DNA of 64,000 nucleotides. Source: Heterodera schachtii. Lineage: Eukaryota > Nematoda > Chromadorea > Rhabditida > Heteroderidae. The stretch lies in NCBI GenBank assembly GCA_023374025.1, contig SIJG01000083.1, forward strand, positions 337,709 through 401,708. The letters run 5' to 3'. Below are positions 34,721 to 46,036 of the stretch, one piece after another. The first letter of the stretch is position 1. Every line of letters starts with the position of its first letter. The notes beneath the pieces are model-generated. The model searched no databases, was not told where the DNA came from, and worked only from the letters and a program-made list of their open reading frames with translations. The position numbers and the translations under genes are program-made.

Positions 34721-37341
34721 ATGGACTACGGCGTGGAACGCAAACGCCGCAGACTCTCCAACTACGGAGCGACGTCGCCGACAAAGAGTGTCCAGGAGGT
34801 GAAACCCGTGGAATTGTCTTGTCACGGTCTCACCGCTGTCCATGCCAAATCGGGACGGAAAATTCTTGGTAAACCCCAGTCGGAGTTGCGTTCCCTACGT
34901 CAAAGACTGTTTCGATTTTTTAGACGACGCGTCCGGCATGGCCGACGCGGGCCAACTCGTGGCACTGACGGGCGACGGCGGAGTGGGCAAAACCACGCTG
35001 CTGAACACATTGCTGAACCACAACCTGAAGACTTTGAGCGTGGAGGGTCAAATGCTGATCAACGCGCATTCCTTGGGCCGGTTCATCACTTGCGTCATCG
35101 GGGTGAGTCGGAAAACTGCTAATCTTCTGTTAAGTAACAAATTTTGAATTCTAAAACAAATAAATGGTAAACAGAATTGCAATAATGTAGAGTTTTCATA
35201 AACAGAATTGCAAGAATGTACAATTTTTCAAAACTTTGAAAACTTGGTTTCTCAATCGTACTTTACCAATTAAGTTTTGCAATTCTGCGCGCCGTTGGTT
35301 TTAAATTCAAAACTTGACCGCATAATGTAAAGTGCCTGAATGGCTAATCCAAACTTCGACGATATGTCGGTTGAGACCGTTAATTGAAACGGGATTAGTG
35401 GTTATTAAACTATAGTGTGTTTTCCCGTATATTTATCACACCATTTCAGTACGTACAACAGGACGACTTGTTCACGGGCACGCCAACGGTGAAGGAGCAT
35501 CTGATGGCGCAGGCACAGCTTCGGATGGTCGGACACACCCAACGGACGATGCGCAGACGAGTCAATGAGGTGGGATTTTGGATCAGTACAAAATGGAAAT
35601 CACTAATTTGCTAATGGATTAGTTTGGTTGCTAAAGTTTCGTCGTGCGGCCATTGGAATTGGCGAACGAGTTTTTCATGAATGAATTTCTCATTTTCAGT
35701 TAGAAGAAGCCATTTCGGATGGTGAGGCGCGTCGTTTGCCATTCGCCTTCGAACCGCGGCACAACCCGCAAATCATTTTTGCCCTCCAACCGACTAAGGT
35801 TCCATTTTTTTTTTGAATTTTCCAAAATTCCTGATTAGGATCCCGGTTCGTCAATGGTGGACAGTGTGGTCTCGCACATTCTGCGTACCCTGAATTTGTT
35901 CGGCCGGCGAATCGTCGTCACAATTCACCGTCCGTCAGAAGGAATGTGCCAGAAATTTGAGCGGGTAAAATTTGACTGATTTTACATAAATTGAGTTGGG
36001 ATGAGTGCCACCCCCACCCTAAATCACTAAAATTTACGCATTTGTTTTTATTTGTCTGTTGATAAATTATATTTACTATTAAACGTTACTTTTTGAAGTT
36101 GCCATCTGAATGTACCTTTATAATAAAATTGAACATGTCAAAATTTATGGTCGTTTTCTCTTTCAATTGGCAGCCACCTAAAGCAGAAAATGGAAGAGGT
36201 AGGGAAAAATTTTATAAAAAAATTTCTGTTTTTTTGAAAACTTCTCCCAGTGCAATTGTTTTTAGATTTAACGCAAAAATAAATTCTCTGGCGTTTTGAC
36301 CAATTTGTCTAACACTGAAAGGAATTAAAAAATTTTCTTAGGCATAGTTTTTCCTAACATTGTATTTTTCAATATTATTTAGAAAAATTAATCCTTTTAA
36401 AAAAAAGAAAATGCACATTCCAAAAATAGAATTCCCCGAAGAAATTGCTCCGAGTTTGGCCAATTTGTCGCTAAATCGTCAACCCACTTATATGGTTTTT
36501 TCTTCTTTTGACTATTTTTTTAAATAAATATTTTGAATCCTTGGAAAAGATAAAGTGATATTAGTCTGATTTGTGCCCTTGACCCTGGGTTAAAATTGAG
36601 TAATACTTTGAGGTAACAAACTAATTTTTGTTTTAGAACCGCCGACTGTTCCGTTTAATTGAAAGCCAGCAACGGGTGATCAACCGATTGACACTCACAA
36701 CTCGTCAACAGCAGCGCACCATCGAACAACTCACTGAGACCATCGAACAACTCACTGAGACCAACCAACAACTTGCGTTGGGTTTGTGCAAAATTTTATT
36801 TGAAGGGTTAAATTCTTTTCTCGTTGTAATTCCTAATTTTTTTAAGGCGGCCAGCAGCAACATGCGCTCGGCAACCAGCAGCACGCGGCAGCTTTGGGTT
36901 TCGGCGGCCAGCAGCACTATGCGCTCGGCGACCAGCAGCACGCGGCAGCTTTGGGTTTCGGCGGCCAGCAGCACTATGCGCTCGGCGACCAGCAGCACGC
37001 GGCAGCTTTGGGTTTCGGCGGCCAGCAGCAACATCCGCTCGGCAACCAGCAGCAACATCCGCTCGGCAACCAGCAGCAACATCCGCTCGGCAACCAGCAG
37101 CAACATCCGCTCGGCAACCAGCAGCAACATCCGCTCGGCAACCAGCAACAACATGCGCTCGGCAACCAGCAGCACGCGGCAGCTTTGGGTTTCGGCGGCC
37201 AGCAGCACTATGCGCTCGGCGGACAGCCCGAAAATTTTGGTCAGTGCCTTCGTTGAGTCAGGCACTCTCTCGATTTCCTTTCGTTTAGGTGGTCAGCTCA
37301 TGCATGGTCAACACGGTCCCCCTCCGCCGCCACCGCAGTAA
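34721..37341 (+). CDS. Degenerate ABCG-type ATPase domain fused to Gln/His/Gly repeats
   Basis: Eight exons (34721-34868, 34924-35102, 35450-35569, 35700-35798, 35839-35964, 36637-36781, 36847-37239, 37289-37341) give 1,263 nt, 420 aa, all in phase. Residues about 20-224 follow the White/ABCG nucleotide-binding domain: LSCHGLTAVHAKSGRKIL, intact Walker A GDGGVGKTT (66-74), Q-loop region YVQQDDLFTGTPTVKEHL, and an H-loop in IVVTIHRPS (His 212). The signature is altered to SDGEARR (155-161), Walker B reads IIFALQPT where the family has a D-E pair, and about 35 residues before the signature are missing. ATP binding may persist but hydrolysis is unlikely. Residues 225-273 form a likely coiled coil (TIEQLTETIEQLTETNQQL); about 273-404 are Gln/His/Gly repeats; the tail ends HGPPPPPPQ. 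There is no transmembrane domain. ERKRRRL near the N-terminus could be a nuclear signal (inference). Confidence 0.75.
36847..37220 (+). repeat. Coding tandem repeats of the ABC-like gene
   Basis: Two nested units occur. A 57-nt unit encodes GFGGQQHYALGDQQHAAAL, and a 24-nt unit encodes QQQHPLGN, repeated five times between about 37023 and 37145. The array is free of stops in several frames of both strands, so alternative long frames here are by-products. Confidence 0.85.
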
Positions 37342-37815
37342 AACCGTTGCAAGTGGGAATGATAAGACAACGTTTGACTTTAAACCTCTTATGTTTTAAC
37401 GTTATTTTGTCTGATGAAGAATAAAATCTAATGCTTCGTTTCAATGTAATAGTTTTTTTTGTTCAGAATTGCCAGTTAGAAAAGCAAAAATAAAAATTGT
37501 GGTATGTCACCATAAATTTCGAGATTTCAAAAACCCATCAATTCTGACTTGATCACGCAGATTTTAACCCCGTCCCGCAAAAAAGTTTGACCTATCCCAC
37601 AGCGGGAACAACAAATTTCTCAGGCTTTTATTCTGACCATTATAATGCCAGCAATTTTTATTGTCAAAATTTTATTCGTTCAGAAAAGCGAGATTTAAAA
37701 AGCAAAAACAGCAGTGGTCTGATTCAAACAATAAAGCGCAGAGTTCAACAAAGAAAAAGCCATTAACATTTTGTGATTTATTGGTGGTGTTCCCTCATTT
37801 CCGTCCCATTCATTT

Positions 37816-40800
37816 TCACTGTCCCCCCTTCAAGTCGCGCATGCCGGCACGCATCACCTCGTCCACCTCCAGCAGATTGGAGGCGATGTTCTGACAGGCG
37901 TTCAGACTCGCCTGCTTCACGCACACATTGTCCCAAACGCTCTAAACGGGGGAAGGAAATCAATGAAAGTGTTCACTTTTTATGGCCCGACCCATTTGTC
38001 CCCGCCCATTTCTCATGACACACCTGAGGAACACACGGCTCTCCGCTCTCCAGGTCCAATCCGACCAGCTCACCAGCAGCACTGAACGTCTCCACCAGCT
38101 TGACAATGGCCTGGCAATTGGGATGATTTGAAAAACCAAAGCAAGACCAATGCCATCCATGAAATATTTTTGTTTGACTACTTTTCCCTCACCTCCTGGG
38201 CGTCGAACCCGGCATTGACCGCCAAAGTTTTCGGAATGACCAACAAAGCCTCAGCAAAAGCCTGGAAATGGGATGTTGACAAAAGTTAAAAAGAATTAAG
38301 AATAGAGAAAGAATTACGGCACCAAAACGCCGAGTTTGGCACGGCCTTTCACATTGTCGGCAAGCTAAAATAGATTATTAGTGAAGTTTGGGAGGACTCT
38401 GCTTGCGACCTTTTTCAGTGCACAATATCCCGCAATTTCAAATGCACCGGCGCCGGGCAAAACGGCACCTAAAGAAACATAAAAATAAAATATATTTTTC
38501 ATTTCATCCAAATTGCCCCCCGCCCGTCGTCCACCCACCGTCCTTCAACGCATTGGCAACCGCCCGCTGTCCGTCGTAAATGGCGTCCTTCAGCTGCATG
38601 ATGCTGTGCCTGTTGGGCCCTTTGAGCAGCAAAGTGACTGACTTGGGACTTTTGCACTCCTCCACAAAAGTGTATTTGTCCTCGCCCTGAAGCGGTACGG
38701 TAACCATGTGTTACATACAGTACACCAATTGGACAAATACTGTGACAAACCCTGCCCAAGAAACAACGGCACTGCTCCCCCTTAACTGACCAGCACATGC
38801 TCATAAACACTGCCCGCCCAGCCGAGCACATCGGGCGTCAGGTCGTCCACCGAATTGACCGCCTCGCCGCCGCAGGCCAACTGCAGCCGTTCCATGTTCC
38901 GGCGCTTGGCACGTCGCAAGGCCAAAATGCCGTGTTGTGCCAACAAATCCAACGACGGCGGATCAATGCCCTTGGGCGGAGCGGGGATTAATTATTTTTG
39001 GTTCATTGAATTGTTGTGGCACCAATTATGCGACTCAATTAAACCAATAGTTTCTTGGGCCAATTCATTCGAGAGTCATTCTCGAATAGAATACGCAAAA
39101 CGGTGCACGCACCTTTTGGTTAATCACCACAAAGCCTTGGTCTCCGCCGGCACAGACCGTCTCCTTCAGTTCCACAATTTTCAGCACTCGTCGCGTGATG
39201 TATTCACGCTCCGCTTGCAGCAAACGTTCACGCTCAGCCGCCGTCTTGTAGAAGAGGCCCGAGTTGACCTCACTGAAAATGAGGGATTCAATTAAAAAAC
39301 AAATAAAAATTCAGGATTTGGCATTTCCATGGTAAACAAAATTTTTGTCCCAAGTCGCTTGGCATTTCTAGGGTTCTTCAACTCTTTCGACGGATTAAAT
39401 AAATAAAATGTACGTTTTCTCAAACTCCAACGAAACATTGCATGTCAAAATGTGCACGTTTCGCACACTCTTCGGCATGTCCGGGTGTCGGCCGCCGTGG
39501 TCAAGCACGAGGCCACGGATCAGCTGCGTGTCCGTCTCCATCTCGTGTTCCATTTGCTAAAGTTAGAGGACTTTTTCACAAATTCAGTACTTTTTCATCT
39601 GAATTTTTTGGAAAGGAAAGAAAATCGACCAATATGAAACAGAATAAACCCATTTTTGCACCTGAATTTCAATCATATGCAAGTCGGGCTCCGTGTCGTT
39701 TTCATCCCGACGGATTGCCAAAACGGCGTCCACAACACATTCTGAGAAATGGGGAAACAATTTATTAAAAGACGTTTCCGATTTTTTTTTTTAAATTTAT
39801 GTGTCGAACAAAGCAAAAACTCGTTCAATTACACAATATCTAATCAAAATTTCTGAGAATTTTGTAATGGTTTTATTAGGTTTGTTTTGCTGTTTAAGAG
39901 ACCAACCCGTGACGTGGTCGGCCAACTTTTGGTCCAATTTTGTGCGCAAAGTCGTCCTGGCCACTTCGATGAGCAGCGGCCGGTCGATAGGCAACGTCTT
40001 TTTGGAGGCGGCCAACAGTTGGAGCAAATGGTCATGGGCCAATTGGAAACCCTCGGTGACCAAATGGGGATGGACACCCTGCGGGGAAAAAGAATGAAAA
40101 AATCAAAAAAAATATCAGTGACACCAAGATTAATCGTTATTTAAGCGAGTCACAAAAAGACTACAAAGTTAAGCGAAACGTTATTTCGCCCAAAAAATAA
40201 AAGAAAATGCCAAAAGACGGGGTGTGCCGTCGGTTTTGCCACTAAACAAGGTTGGACCGGATTCCGGAATTTATTGGGCACCGGAATACCCAACACTTTC
40301 GGGCATCCGAAACCATCCCTGCCACACACCTCGCTGACGTAATTCTCGGCCTGTTTGAGCAGTTCGCCAATCAGCAGAACGGTCGACGTGGTCCCGTCGC
40401 CGGTGACGTCGTTTTGTGCGGTGCACGCCTTTGCGATCAGCGAAGCAGTCGGATGTTGGATTTGCTGAAATATTTGACCATTTTAAACTGAAGGCGGTAT
40501 CAAATTCATATACATGTTTTCACTTTTTGAAAAATATTTCATAAGCAAGATAAATTTGGTCGAGAAATTGTAGACAAATGCAAAAAATGGGTAATTAACT
40601 CGGCAAATTTACGTTGGCCAAGACAAACTAAAAAAAACAACACACCATTTCATGGAGTAAAACATTGCCGTCCTTAGTCACTTTAAGGTCACCCGAACCG
40701 GAGACAAGCCTTAAAAAAAGAAAAGCAGAAAGTTTGGCCAGATTAATTGTTCTCGAAACTTTCTCACATTTTCAGCGTGCCCTTCGGCCCGAGGTTGGTC

Positions 40801-40904
40801 TTCATCACTTCCTGCAACCCTTTGGCACCGCTGATGTTCATCTCCAGTGCGGCCGCGTGCCGGGCCAACTCCGCTTTTGGGTTCAGACATGCGATGGAAG
40901 CCAT
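37816..40904 (-). CDS. CCT6: T-complex protein 1 subunit zeta (CCT6), complete
   Basis: Subunit of the cytosolic TRiC/CCT chaperonin that folds actin, tubulin and other proteins with ATP. Exons: 40768-40904, 40646-40709, 40330-40464, 39907-40078, 39662-39741, 39414-39556, 39113-39272, 38791-38970, 38539-38686, 38410-38468, 38323-38364, 38193-38261, 38024-38110, 37816-37941. Sum 1,602 nt, 533 aa; human CCT6A has 531. It starts [21 protein letters not shown]-site motifs are [20 protein letters not shown] and [12 protein letters not shown]. Zeta-type sequence continues through [32 protein letters not shown] and [10 protein letters not shown] to [13 protein letters not shown]. The gene is divergent from eIF3a-1 with 474 bp between starts. 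Exons 1-4 are repeated at 51343-52333. Confidence 0.95.
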
Positions 40905-41378
40905 TTAAACAAGTAATCAAACAAATAAGCTTCTAACTGAAGGAATATTGAAGTTTAAATTATGAAATCAAGAAGACCGTATGGCGTTTATGGGTTTTAA
41001 TTGGAACTTTTTCATTTTAGAGCAATCAAGGTCAAAATAATTGCTTATGAACCTATTGAAAAATGGGTTTTATGATTTTTTCACACCTCAGGAATTCAAA
41101 TTTTTAATGGAAATTCATAACGCCAATTATAAAAAATTTTTTGCGCTCTATTTCAAAAAATACAGTTTTGTTTTCTTTTGTTTTACCAGCCATAACTCAC
41201 TTTCATTTCCAACTAAACCCCAACTAAATAGAACTGTTTTAGTAGTATTCGGAAGCTTTAATTGAAATTTTTTTTCTAACCAAATGCTAAGCGATATGAC
41301 ATTCAAAAAACTTGTGAAAGGAAATATTTTTTCTTGCAGAAAAACTCCTGTTTTTTCATTACAGATAGAGTTTTGAAA
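40905..41378. promoter_or_regulatory. Divergent upstream region of CCT6 and eIF3a-1
   Basis: 474 bp separate the two ATG codons. A likely spliced-leader acceptor for eIF3a, TTTTTTCATTACAG (41351-41364), stands 14 nt before its ATG. No classical promoter motif is obvious. Confidence 0.5.
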
Positions 41379-44300
41379 ATGCGTCCAAATTTCCAAGGCC
41401 AGAAACCGGAGGCAGCTTTACAACGTGCTTATGAATTTTTGTCAGTTGGGAAGCAAAAGGATGCTCTTCAGGCGCTGCATGACTTGATAAAAGTCTGTTA
41501 CCATACCTTGAACTTTTTCCAATGAAATTTTAGGACCGTCGTCACAAACAATGGACTCAAACATATGAACAAATTATGCTGCTTTACATTGAGCTTTGTG
41601 TGAATTTGCGAAATTCGGCACTTGCAAAGGATGGTCTTTATCAATACAAAATCATCACTCAGCAGGTTTTTTGACTTTGTAAATGCAATGATTTATTTTG
41701 TTTCGTTGGCTATGGTAAGGAATTGCGGTCCCTAATTTTAACTTTTATTTTCGGCACCAAACCATTTTGAGGGTACTGATTACCAATCTAAACTTTTACT
41801 TACCCATTCGAACAAAGGATCCGAATTCCAACAAAATGCGGATTTATTCCCGAAAATGCATCTTTCTGGTTACAAGCTTCGGGTTCATTTAACAGTTATT
41901 ATTTTAATGCAAAACAATGATTTAATTGTTATTAGGGAGGGACTTTAATTCTTTACCATTACCGTTTCATTATTTTGATTAAGTTTTTCCTCCTATTTTC
42001 CGTTTTCTTTTAGGTGTCTGTGAAGTCGCTCGAAACTGTGCTCGAGAAATTTTTGCAGCTTGCTGAACAAAAGGCTTTGGAGGCTCAAAAGCATTCGATC
42101 GAAAAAATCGAAGAAATTGACGACCTCGATGTTGCTGATGTGCCAGAAAAGTGAGTCTTTAATTTGTCTCTGTTTACCCAGTCTTGTCATTTTGTTGGTT
42201 TTCTATAGAATAGGGGGGGCCGACGAAAAAAATCAGAGTTCGGGCGAAACTTCGAGATTCAATAATCCCTAACATAAATGAACAAAAAAAAAAAGAGACG
42301 AACTTCGAAAACCCTCGTTTTTTTTTTACTAAAAACCTCCAATAAATTTGTAAAACAAAAAAATTTCGAGGGAAGGGTGAGGCAGGCGAACAAATTGCTT
42401 CCGCTTATTTTTGCTCACATTTTTCAGTTTGTTGCTGCTCTCCGTTTCCGGTGCGGTTGCACAAGACCGAATGGACCGTACCGTTCTGAGCCCGTGGCTT
42501 CGCTTTCTTTGGGATGCCTATCGAAACTGTTTGGATTTGCTGCGCAACAATGTTTATGTGGAGAATTTGTACCACCAAATTGCCCGTCAATCATTCGCCT
42601 TCTGCACCAAATATCAGCGTCGCAATGAATTTCGAAAATTGTGTGAAATGCTGCGTCAACATTTGGTCCAAATTCAGAAAGCCCAGCAGTCGACTGCCTT
42701 GCACCCGTATGAACTTCACAACCTTTCAGGGGAATTTACACTTTTCTTTTGAGAATTCGCCTGAGCAACACCGAATCGTTGGGTCATATGCTGGAGACAC
42801 GACTTATCCAATTCGACACCGCAATTAACATGGACTTGTGGCAGGAAGCGTTCAAAAGTGCGGAAGATTTGCACAGTTTTATGCAACTTGGTAAAGAGAA
42901 GGACAAAAAAATCATCCGACCGACAAGCTATGCCAATTACTACGACAAGGCATGCCATTCATTTCATAAGCGTGCCATACTTTGATTACCTCACCTATGG
43001 TTTTAGATTTCATTGGTTTTTTGGAAGGGCGGCAATACGCTTTTCCACGCGGCTTCGCTGCTTCAACGGTTTTGCATTTTCAAAGACATGCGCCGCCAAT
43101 TTACCGGTGAAGAGGCGATGGACCAGGCAACTCGCGTGTTGTTGGCGACTTTGTGTATTCCGGAGGGAGCGGAGAGTGCGTCGATGTTGGCGAAACACTT
43201 GGACATTGAGGAGCAGCACTCGGCCAATATTCGGTAATGATTCAAAGTTTAACTGAATCATTTTCCTACAACACATCGTTGTTCGTTTAAGCATTCTTTC
43301 GTCTCTCTTACGTTTGCCAATTACGCCAAGCCGAAGCGGAATCCTCAAAGAAATTGTCCGACTGAACATCCCGGAGATGGCCTCCCCCGCCGCTTACGCA
43401 TTGTACAAATGTGTTGAAACGGAGTTCAACCCATTGCGTACAGCAGCGAATGTTCAAATGCATTTGTCGAACATCGAGAAACTTGGACATTTGGAATACA
43501 GTCAGTATGCCGAGCCAGTGAAGTCTGTTGTGACGGCACGCATTTTGAAGCAGGTTGGTTATCCGATTGTAAACCAACAAATCCATCCTCCCCCCTTTTG
43601 AGTTGTCTGCGCTGTACGAAACAATTTCGCTCACTCGCCTTCACAAATTGATTCCCTTTTACGAAGTGGTTGAGCTCGAGCATCGGCTGGTGAACGTGTG
43701 CAAGCAGCAATCGTTGAAAGCCCGGGTTGACCATCGAAGTGAATGCATTCGTTTTGGACACATGGGAATTGCGTTTGCGAACGATTTGGAGAGTGAGGTG
43801 GACACAAACACATCAGAGGTGGGTAAATGACGAAATTCAATTGCATTTGTTGTTGGTAAATGGAAACATTGGCACTTACGCTTTTTCTTTTTTGTTTTTT
43901 TTAGGTTGTGAAGGCACGAAGCCACTTGGCGCAAATTTACAATCAGTTGAGCCAATTTGATACAAAACAACGCAATGTTATGCAGGAAAAGGTATGTTGT
44001 AACCGAATTGATAAGCGATTGTAACCATTTTTACCACTGTTTTTTCAGTTAAAGCGCCAAATATTCATTTACCAAAACCAAAAGGACGCCGATTTTGAGC
44101 GAATTTTGGCGAGAAGGAAGCGAATTGAGCTGTACAAAGAGACCAATGAGCAAGTGAAGCGGGAAAAGCTGCAGAAGGAACAGGCACAGGCGAACAAACA
44201 GGAGGAACAGCGCAGAAGGGAGGAGTTGAAGAAGTTGCAGGAGGAGAACAAAGAGAACGAGCGGAGGCGCAAACTGAACGAACAGGCAAACAAACAGACG

Positions 44301-45435
44301 GAAGGGGCAAAAGATGAGTAAAATGGGCATCCCTTTCAGGAGGAGATTCAGCGAAAGTTGCAATCCGAGAAGTTGAAGAAGTACCAGGCGCACCCTTTCT
44401 TCCAACAGTTGGTCAAAGAGCATGGGGAGGCGATATTCGACAAAGTTGACCCTGACAAACTCATCAGAGAGAAGGCATTTCCGAGCAATTTATTTTTATA
44501 ATTCATGAAATAACATTTTCAGCGAATTCGTTTTGACGCTGAGCGACGCGAGCAGCAGACCAAATTGCAAAACTTGGAGAAGAAATATGACCACACCGTC
44601 CGGGCATTTCATTTGGAGGAAATTGCACTGTGGAAACATTTGTCGGACGAACGCCAGAGAATTTACCCGGGACTTCATGAGGCTTACGAAACAAAACGAA
44701 TTGAAAAAGCGGTGTGAGTGATTTGGTTAACCCAATTTGATGCCTAATCAACCACCAATCATTCATTGTTTTGAAGAAAGGAGCGCGAATTGTCATTCGA
44801 AAAATATGCTTATTTGGTGAGCGCCAAAGAGGGGGCCAAGGAATTTATGCGTTCCGTTATTCAATCTCATGCCGAAGAGTTCAAAGAACAGCAGGCGGCG
44901 TGGAAACAGCGTGTTGAGGAAGCGCGGAACAAAGCATTGAAGGTGAGAGGAAAGTAGCTAAAGAAAAGAGGCACATTTGAAGAGCGATGACAGTGGTCAT
45001 GGTCATTGTGACCATCCCATTCTCGTTAAACACAGGCCCGTATCAAAAAAAAAACTTCAAGGGGATGGATCCGATTCCGATCAAAAATATTTTTGTTCAA
45101 TGTATTTTTTTTAATTTCGGGAGCCGTGGGAAAAAATAAGTTTTTAGCCATTTTGCCAAATTTTAAAGGATCGAGCGGAGCGCAGGAAGGAACAACGCAA
45201 AAAAGAGGCGCGGGAGGCCGAACAGCAACAGGCAGCACAGGCGCAGACGCAAAAGGCGAAGGAGCAAAGACAGACGCAACAGCCACAAAAGCCGAGGGAA
45301 GTCGAGCAGCAGCAAACGCCACAGACACAGCAACAGCCCAAGAAGGCGAAGGAGGACGAACAACAGCAACAGGCAGCACAGTCGCAGCAGCAGCCTCAGA
45401 AGTCCAAGTACGTGCCACCGTCGATGAGAAAATAG
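41379..45435 (+). CDS. EIF3A: Translation initiation factor eIF3 subunit A, copy 1 (881 aa)
   Basis: Scaffold subunit of eIF3, which binds the 40S ribosome and recruits mRNA. Exons: 41379-41492, 41534-41665, 42014-42150, 42428-42706, 42754-42949, 43007-43233, 43292-43553, 43603-43818, 43905-43991, 44049-44285, 44340-44474, 44523-44713, 44777-44942, 45169-45435; 2,646 nt, all in phase. Family landmarks: [57 protein letters not shown], the PCI region including [20 protein letters not shown], the [20 protein letters not shown] spectrin-like helix and a Gln-rich C-terminus ending KYVPPSMRK. Three introns start with GC (after 42949, 44285 and 44474). The intron after exon 4 is 47 nt with acceptor TTTTGAG. 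Shorter than human eIF3a (about 1,380 aa), mainly because the C-terminal repeats are absent. Confidence 0.93.
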
Positions 45436-46036
45436 CGGAGGGATTTGTTTGATGAAAATTTAGTATTTAATGTGTGCTTAATTGGTGTTGCAAAGTATTG
45501 TTGATGAGACATTTAAGCGTTTTGGAGTTGTAATAAATTGTTGTTGGTTTTTGCACATGTTTTTCCGAAATAATGACTTAAAGTTTTGTTGACAGTTCGT
45601 GAATTTGAATTACTTTTGTCGCATAAATATGAATTTTGTCGAAAATTTAGTTTTTGAATCCGGGTTCGAAGTGGGCCGAAATAGGTGTTGAAATCAGTTT
45701 TTCTGACCCAAAGCCTTTAAAAAGAATTATCAAATTTTGAAAATTTTCAAAAAGCAATTTAAAAATGCTAATAGTTTTATTGTTAACAGACTTTTTATCG
45801 TATCACATCGGTAATAAAATCTGACATAATGTTCTAAACACAATTTCAATTTTTGGCATCATTTTATTCGACTGGCAGACAAAAAAAAAATGCGTATCCG
45901 TGAGCAAAAATTGATCACCAAAAATTATATACATTTTTATAGACACATAAATTCAGTAAAATTTGCCCTGTTTCTTACAGTATATAGGTAATTATCATTA
46001 TTATTGTCATTCCCTTGACTTTTTACAATTGGCCCA
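45436..46036. other. Spacer between eIF3a-1 and ECI2-1 3' ends
   Basis: AT-rich, no gene seen. The corresponding spacer in unit B is only 150 bp because the last eIF3a exon is absent there. Confidence 0.5.

Noticed and set aside
36676..37341. 221-codon open frame through the repeat array (AASSTMRSATSS reading) and a 186-codon frame on the other strand
   Set aside because: They are by-products of a stop-free tandem repeat. The QQQH reading alone joins in phase with the upstream ATPase exons and the downstream exon.
44049..44321. Apparent stop of eIF3a-1 after exon 10 (AKDE then TAA)
   Set aside because: It disappears when the GC-AG intron starting at 44286 is removed; the same holds in copy 2, and family similarity continues after it.
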